A program made the translations under genes and the position numbers. Shown here piece after piece: positions 59,565 to 64,000 of a stretch of DNA of 64,000 nucleotides; within the stretch, counting starts at the first letter, position 1, and every line of letters begins with the position of its first letter. The notes below the pieces were generated by a model. That model saw nothing but the letters and a program-made list of their open reading frames with translations. It made no database searches and was not told where the DNA came from. The stretch comes from Paenibacillus sp. XY044 (lineage in GTDB: Bacteria; Bacillota; Bacilli; Paenibacillales; Paenibacillaceae). The stretch covers positions 1-64,000 of the forward strand of contig NZ_NQMO01000012.1 in NCBI RefSeq assembly GCF_002257645.1. The letters run 5' to 3'.

Positions 59565-60425
59565 TTATTGGCCGGCATCCCTCCAGGAATGAGCAGGCTC
59601 CCAGTTCAGGACCGACTTTGCCCGGGCGTTGGATACGAACGCCGTAAGCTCATCTTGATCCTTGCCTGGAAAAGGCACCTGCGGATAATACTTGGCTGCC
59701 AGCTCGCTGACGCTTGCATCGCTCAGCATGTCGCTGGATGTGATATTCAGACGGCATGCTTCCGCCTTGCCATGTCCGGCCCCTTCCAGCGCAAGCCGGC
59801 ATGCGGCAGCGGCGTCGCGCGCGTCGACATAGCTCCATAGAATACGGTGATGTCTGGCGGTGTCGCCGAAAGCAGCGATTTCCCGATCGTATTCATTCGG
59901 CGCCAGAATCAAGGAGAAGCGGAGGGCATAGATCTCCATGCCCGTACGGCGGGCAAACATGTCGCCAGTCTGTTCGTTCACTTGCTTGGACAGCCCGTAG
60001 CTCTCCTGCGGCAGCAGCACATGTTCCTCGTCGACGGGGAGCGTATGCGGCGGGAAAGGATGCTTCGCCCAGCAGAAGCCATAGGCCGATTCGCTTGATC
60101 CGAATACGACGCGTTTGATGCCGAGCTTCGAAGCGGCCTCCAGGATGTTATACGTCGCCATAACGTTGTTGGCAAAGATCCGCTCCGGCGAAAAGTTGAT
60201 GGGATTCGGCACGGCCGCCAGGTGAACCACCGCATCCGATTCGGCCAAAATGCCGTACACCTCGCCAAGCTGGGTCAAATCCCCCTGGATATAGCGGGCA
60301 TATCGATTTTTCCCGCTTGGCGGGCGGGCATCCGTTCCGATGACCCTGTATCCTGCATTGTTAAGCTCTTGAACTACGTAATGGCCCAATTTCCCTTCCG
60401 AGCCGGTCACGACGATTTGCTTCAC
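59565..60425 (-). CDS. Extended SDR NAD-dependent epimerase/dehydratase (uronate-dehydrogenase-like)
   Basis: 286 residues. Cofactor motif VTGSEGKLGHYVVQELNNAG, then VIGTDARPP, VVHLAAVPNP, NILEAASKLGIKRVVFGSS and the catalytic YGLSK pair. The short length and the NPINFSPERIFANNVMATYN block recall NAD-dependent uronate dehydrogenases, but a general sugar epimerase is also possible. GTG 60425 is preferred (AAGGAGG 8 nt upstream) over ATG 60431. It lies 26 nt after the enolase-superfamily gene, in one operon with it. Oxidation or dehydration of sugar acids released from polysaccharide is the likely theme. Confidence 0.82.
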   Translation of the reverse strand: MKQIVVTGSEGKLGHYVVQELNNAGYRVIGTDARPPSGKNRYARYIQGDLTQLGEVYGILAESDAVVHLAAVPNPINFSPERIFANNVMATYNILEAASKLGIKRVVFGSSESAYGFCWAKHPFPPHTLPVDEEHVLLPQESYGLSKQVNEQTGDMFARRTGMEIYALRFSLILAPNEYDREIAAFGDTARHHRILWSYVDARDAAAACRLALEGAGHGKAEACRLNITSSDMLSDASVSELAAKYYPQVPFPGKDQDELTAFVSNARAKSVLNWEPAHSWRDAGQ

Positions 60426-60451
60426 AATCATTTCCTCCTTCCGGCCGGACC

Positions 60452-61663
60452 TTACGGACGAATCAGTGTTCCATCCGGCTTGCGGTCCAGCTTGTATGGG
60501 TGATGGTATGTTGCCAGGGAACCTTGATCCCTGAGCAGGGCTCCCGCTTTGTGCTCGTCGATATCGATGCCGAGCCCCGGCTTATCGTTCAGTTTCAAAT
60601 GTCCGTTTTCCAAAACCGCATGACCCGGGAAGGCCTCCTTCTCCTCGCCCCGGAAATGGTTGATTTCCTGTACGCCGAAGCTCATGATCGCCATGTCCAG
60701 ATGCGCGGCTGCGATTTGGTTAACCGGGTCGTTCTCCCCGCCTTCCTGCCACGCGGTGCGGACGCCGAAAGCTTCACAGACGGCGGCGATCTTGCGGCAT
60801 GGAGTAATGCCGCCGGCCTTGGAGACGCGCATCCGGACAAAGTCGATCAAGCGCTCCTGCACCAGCGGCAGCCACTCCTGCGGGTGGACAAACAATTCGC
60901 CGACGGCCTGCGGCGTGGTGCTCGTTTCTTTTACCCGCCGGTACCAGCCCGTATGCTCCGATTGCAGCAAGTCTTCCACGAAGAACAGCCGGTAAGGATC
61001 CAGCGCTTTGGATAAGCTTACGGCGCCGGAAGGCGTCAGATGCTCGTGAACGTCATGCGTAAAGCCCAGATTCATGCCGAACCGCACGCGCAGCTTCTCG
61101 AACATGTCCGGGATCGCCGTGATGTAGCTGGCTTCATCGAACACGCTGGCGGAAGGGAATTTCGACGTTCCCTGCGGAGTGACGAATCCGCCTCCACCGT
61201 AACCCCCAAGCTGGCAGCGGATCACGCCGAATCCCTGCTCCTGGAAGGCATGCACCTCTTCCTCCAATTGCGCGTAGGTCGCACCGTTGGCATGCGCATA
61301 ACAAGGAACGGCTGAACGAACCGCGCCGCCCAGAAGCTGGTACACGGGCATTCCCGCTTCCTTCCCCTTGATGTCCCACAGCGCCATGTCGATACCGCCT
61401 ATGGCGGTATGGAGCGTGGAGCCGTTGCGCCAATAACCGCTCGTATACATCGTCTGCCACAGATCCTCGATCTGGCCGGCGTCCCGTCCGATAAGCACCG
61501 GTGCCAGCAGTTCCTCAATGATGCTGACTACGGCTCCCGGCTGGTAGATATCACTGGCCGAGCCGATGCCGTACAACCCGTCCTGATCCGTCATGACTTT
61601 GACGATGACCCAGCTTCCATCATGTCTCGTTCGAATGCAGCGTACTGCCGTTATTTTGGCCAT
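60452..61663 (-). CDS. Enolase-superfamily dehydratase (mannonate dehydratase/RspA-like)
   Basis: 403 residues. The N-terminal capping domain has ITAVRCIRTRHDGSWVIVKV and TAIGGIDMALWDIKGKEAG. The barrel has the metal-binding and catalytic blocks GFTHDVHEHLTP, LFFVEDLLQSEH, AVGELFVHPQEW, VSKAGGITPCRKIA and GVQEINHF. The layout matches the D-mannonate dehydratase/RspA subgroup, though WQEGGENDPVN replaces the usual HGPTD-type loop, so substrate specificity may differ. ATG 61663 follows GGGGAGGGG. It starts 30 nt after the GH38 stop and precedes the SDR gene. Confidence 0.87.
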   Translation of the reverse strand: MAKITAVRCIRTRHDGSWVIVKVMTDQDGLYGIGSASDIYQPGAVVSIIEELLAPVLIGRDAGQIEDLWQTMYTSGYWRNGSTLHTAIGGIDMALWDIKGKEAGMPVYQLLGGAVRSAVPCYAHANGATYAQLEEEVHAFQEQGFGVIRCQLGGYGGGGFVTPQGTSKFPSASVFDEASYITAIPDMFEKLRVRFGMNLGFTHDVHEHLTPSGAVSLSKALDPYRLFFVEDLLQSEHTGWYRRVKETSTTPQAVGELFVHPQEWLPLVQERLIDFVRMRVSKAGGITPCRKIAAVCEAFGVRTAWQEGGENDPVNQIAAAHLDMAIMSFGVQEINHFRGEEKEAFPGHAVLENGHLKLNDKPGLGIDIDEHKAGALLRDQGSLATYHHPYKLDRKPDGTLIRP

Positions 61664-61693
61664 ACCGCTTTCCCCTCCCCAAAATGGACTATA

Positions 61694-64000
61694 TTATCGC
61701 AGAGCCGGACGAATGCCAACCGTCTGAATTTTTGCCGGTCCCAGCTCTGCCGTATACCCTCTTTGCTCGTTCCTTCCCATCTCTTCCCCGCGCTGTTCAA
61801 TGACGGTGCTTTCATAGACGCCGTTCACCTGGAATGAAGGGGTGACCGACAGGGTAGTCGGCGCAGCCGATGAAACGTTAAATACCCGGAACATCAGATC
61901 CTCGTTCTCCTCGCCCAGCTTGAGTGCGCTGAAAGCAAGACGATCGCCTTCCCATTCGAGAAACGCATGATTCGCCGGCAGCTTGCCGCCGTGAACGCCC
62001 GTCTGCCGAACCGTCCATGGAACCGGGAATTGATAAGCCTCGATAAATGCGCCGGATTGAACCACATCGGCATCATGGGGAATCAGCTCCATTTCCAGGA
62101 CATGCGTTCCCAGGCACTGCGCTTCGGGCGTAGCGAATACTCCCCAATCCCCAAGCTCTCTGACGCCGCGCACGAGCGTGACCGCCATCGTGTTATGCTC
62201 CGAAAGCACTTCGTATTCGTTCAGTCCCTGATTCGCGACGGTAAGACCCGCTTTGCCGTCGCTCAGGCTGATGAATGCGTTCTGATGCTGGGCGTTGCTC
62301 GGATTGCTCCACGCGGCTTCAGGCTGAATCGGGCGGCGCGCCAGTTCATAAATAGAGTCCGCAATGACATGGTCCGTTTGCAGTCCGGTCTTGAACAGCA
62401 TGCGAATGCGATGGTCCTTCACCGTGTTGTCGATCATGCTCCGGATGCCGACGGAACGGCTGTCCTTGCCCAGGGTGAGCTCCGTGACGATCTTTACCCC
62501 TGCCGTCTCGCCGACGCGGCGGGACTTCCGGTACCGGAAAGGAACCATGGAGCGAATCTCTTCATCCAGCAGCGCATCCGCTCCAAGCGGTAGGTTCCAG
62601 ACGCGCTCGATCCGGTAAATGGCGGCAAGCGGCGTATGCTTCACCAGCCGGATCTCTGCCGCAATCCCTTCCGTCGTCAGCGGCGTTTCTCCATCCGGCT
62701 GCCGGTACATGTATTCATTTCCGATGTCGCCCGTATCCTCGTAAATGCCAAGCCCCTCATACTTCCGGCCATTCACTTTATCGGACAGCGCGAAGGAACC
62801 GTCTCCCGCGATCTCCACCCGAAGATAACGGTTCTCCATCGCATTCCCGCCTGCGGTCACGCCGTCAGAAGCAGGCAAAACGGACTCGGCCTTGGACAGG
62901 GAATCCTTACGGACAAGGGCATAAGTCTGATAACCGATCCCCGGAACATCCTTGGCATAGAGCTCCACATCCACCTGAAAAGCCCAGTAAGGCTGACGGA
63001 ACCGGTCATCCGGGAGGTCATAGCCGAATACGGGCCCGATCGGCTCGATGGTGGCCTCGACCGGTTTGCCTCCTTCGTCCGTTACGATCCATTCCTCCGG
63101 ATCAAAAGCTTGATACTCTTCTTTGAACGCTTCGTATTTCTCATGCGGCGGCTGATGATCGAAGTAACGGCGCTCCACGTCCACCGTGATGCGAACCGCA
63201 CCGGAACGGGAATGGCCCGACGTGTTAAAGACGACGAAAGGCCGCGCCGATTCCGGGTCAAAGCCGGAGGTGTCCACGGCATCGGCAACCGCCGCAGCAC
63301 TGTCCGCAGCGATTGACTCCGCCACCTGCTGCGATTTGGCGAAGCGCGTCATCATCTCGCGATGCACCTCGTCAACGCTGCAGCCGCAGATGCTGTCGTG
63401 CGGATGGTTTTGCAGCAGCGTCTTCCATGCATACAGCAATTCGTGCCGCGGATAGGCCGTGCCGGTCAAATGGGCCATGACGGCGAGCGGCTCGGCCACC
63501 TTTTCCAGCAACGTCTGGCTCCGCACGTTTTGCTGTTTGATGTATACCCGGGCCGATGCGGTATTGACGAGCGTTATCCAGCCGTCCGTCCACTGGCTCC
63601 GCAGCTCGCCGCGCACGACATCGAGGGCATCCGGGTTCGCTTGCCGAAACGCTTCAATATACTCGGGAAAGCTGGAATGGCGGAACTTCACGTTCGGCAC
63701 CATCTCGCCGGCGGTGCGCAGCGCCCCAGACAGATCCTTCTGCAGCGGCTGGTGGTCGCAGCCGTTCATGAAGAGCAGCTCCGGTCCCGAGGCGAATGCT
63801 TCGGCGGCCTCAAGCTTTTCCGCCCAATACGCCTCTGCCGTTTCAGGATCCGTCGGAATCTCCATCCCGTTGTTGTACCAGTTGGCGAACAAGATGGCCA
63901 GAACCCTGGAGCCGTCGGGAGATTCCCAGTACATCTCGGAGTATTTAGACGTGTATTCGTTGCCGGACTGTACTTCATTGTTGAAGCCTACCGGCTTGAC
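61694..64000 (-). CDS. GH38-type alpha-mannosidase (5' end outside window)
   Basis: 769 codons are open to the right edge without a start, so the N-terminal part of the catalytic domain is missing. What remains includes the end of the GH38 domain (MYWESPDGSRVLAILFANWY, ELLFMNGCDHQPLQKDLSGA). The helical middle domain has the family hallmark LLQNHPHDSICGCSVDEVHR, and beta-sandwich C-terminal domains follow (RPFVVFNTSGHSRSGAVRIT, AAIYRIERVWNLPLGADALL, VLEMELIPHDADV). Members remove alpha-mannose from oligosaccharides, usually in the cytoplasm. It heads an operon with the RspA-like and SDR genes, consistent with mannose-containing glycans being processed. Confidence 0.93.
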   Translation of the reverse strand, partial: VKPVGFNNEVQSGNEYTSKYSEMYWESPDGSRVLAILFANWYNNGMEIPTDPETAEAYWAEKLEAAEAFASGPELLFMNGCDHQPLQKDLSGALRTAGEMVPNVKFRHSSFPEYIEAFRQANPDALDVVRGELRSQWTDGWITLVNTASARVYIKQQNVRSQTLLEKVAEPLAVMAHLTGTAYPRHELLYAWKTLLQNHPHDSICGCSVDEVHREMMTRFAKSQQVAESIAADSAAAVADAVDTSGFDPESARPFVVFNTSGHSRSGAVRITVDVERRYFDHQPPHEKYEAFKEEYQAFDPEEWIVTDEGGKPVEATIEPIGPVFGYDLPDDRFRQPYWAFQVDVELYAKDVPGIGYQTYALVRKDSLSKAESVLPASDGVTAGGNAMENRYLRVEIAGDGSFALSDKVNGRKYEGLGIYEDTGDIGNEYMYRQPDGETPLTTEGIAAEIRLVKHTPLAAIYRIERVWNLPLGADALLDEEIRSMVPFRYRKSRRVGETAGVKIVTELTLGKDSRSVGIRSMIDNTVKDHRIRMLFKTGLQTDHVIADSIYELARRPIQPEAAWSNPSNAQHQNAFISLSDGKAGLTVANQGLNEYEVLSEHNTMAVTLVRGVRELGDWGVFATPEAQCLGTHVLEMELIPHDADVVQSGAFIEAYQFPVPWTVRQTGVHGGKLPANHAFLEWEGDRLAFSALKLGEENEDLMFRVFNVSSAAPTTLSVTPSFQVNGVYESTVIEQRGEEMGRNEQRGYTAELGPAKIQTVGIRPALR

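Noticed and set aside
1..64000. CRISPR array, tRNA/rRNA genes, insertion sequences or prophage
   Set aside because: No spaced direct-repeat array, no RNA-gene motifs, no transposase, integrase or phage structural gene was seen on either strand.

Overview
The window looks like chromosomal DNA of a Paenibacillus-type Firmicute. The evidence is a GC-rich endospore former with strong AGGAGG ribosome-binding sites, a GerA-type germination operon under a sigma-G-like promoter, many CUT1 sugar ABC transporters of the LplB/LplC/YtcP kind, YesM/YesN two-component regulators, AraC-type regulators, cre sites and glycoside hydrolases. I saw no rRNA, tRNA, CRISPR array, prophage or transposase.

Layout. 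1-824 is the 5' part of an LplB-type permease gene leaving the left edge, preceded by 1.1 kb of regulatory DNA with repeated TATGTCATTTT-type boxes and two cre-like sites. 1.9-4.0 kb holds an XRE regulator with 28-residue tandem repeats, a PNPOx-like stress protein and a Dps under a large palindromic operator. 4.1-7.8 kb is a gerA-type operon (A, C, B order). 7.9-8.6 kb has gene remnants and a small acidic protein with its own sigma-G-like promoter. 8.7-10.0 kb is a TetR/membrane-protein pair. 10.3-19.4 kb carries MgtC, DeoR, a TarJ-like dehydrogenase, a UgpC-A-E-B-type transporter, a glycerophosphodiester phosphodiesterase and a secreted TagC-like protein. I read this as a locus that scavenges teichoic-acid or glycerophosphodiester fragments. 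19.55-19.93 kb looks like an unannotated type I toxin-antitoxin module: a 43-codon peptide gene facing a convergent small RNA. A flavin monooxygenase follows at 20.1-21.6 kb.

From 21.7 kb to the right edge almost everything is carbohydrate capture and breakdown. There is an LplABC-type importer with its membrane-anchored AraC regulator (21.7-27.7 kb), an oxidoreductase/isomerase pair with a divergent AraC gene (28-30.9 kb), GH29 and GH43 enzymes with AraC and GntR/LacI-type regulators and matching AT-rich operators (30.9-35.5 kb), and a binding-protein/response-regulator/kinase operon with a cre site (35.6-40.7 kb). A nine-gene, 13.5-kb operon (40.9-54.5 kb) combines one ATPase, two permease pairs, two binding proteins (one a 984-residue membrane-anchored fusion), a DUF5696-like protein and an NHL-propeller/Yip1-like protein. 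After it come a 1465-residue secreted tandem beta-helix protein, an SDR/uronate-dehydrogenase-like enzyme, a mannonate-dehydratase/RspA-like enzyme and a GH38 alpha-mannosidase cut by the right edge.

The best candidates for undescribed biology are the type I toxin-antitoxin module, the teichoic-acid scavenging locus with a TarJ-like enzyme outside biosynthesis, and the dual-permease operon, which contains a probable ATT start codon. Many starts were moved from the longest open frame to the codon best served by a ribosome-binding site. Domain calls come from reading the translations; no database search was run.
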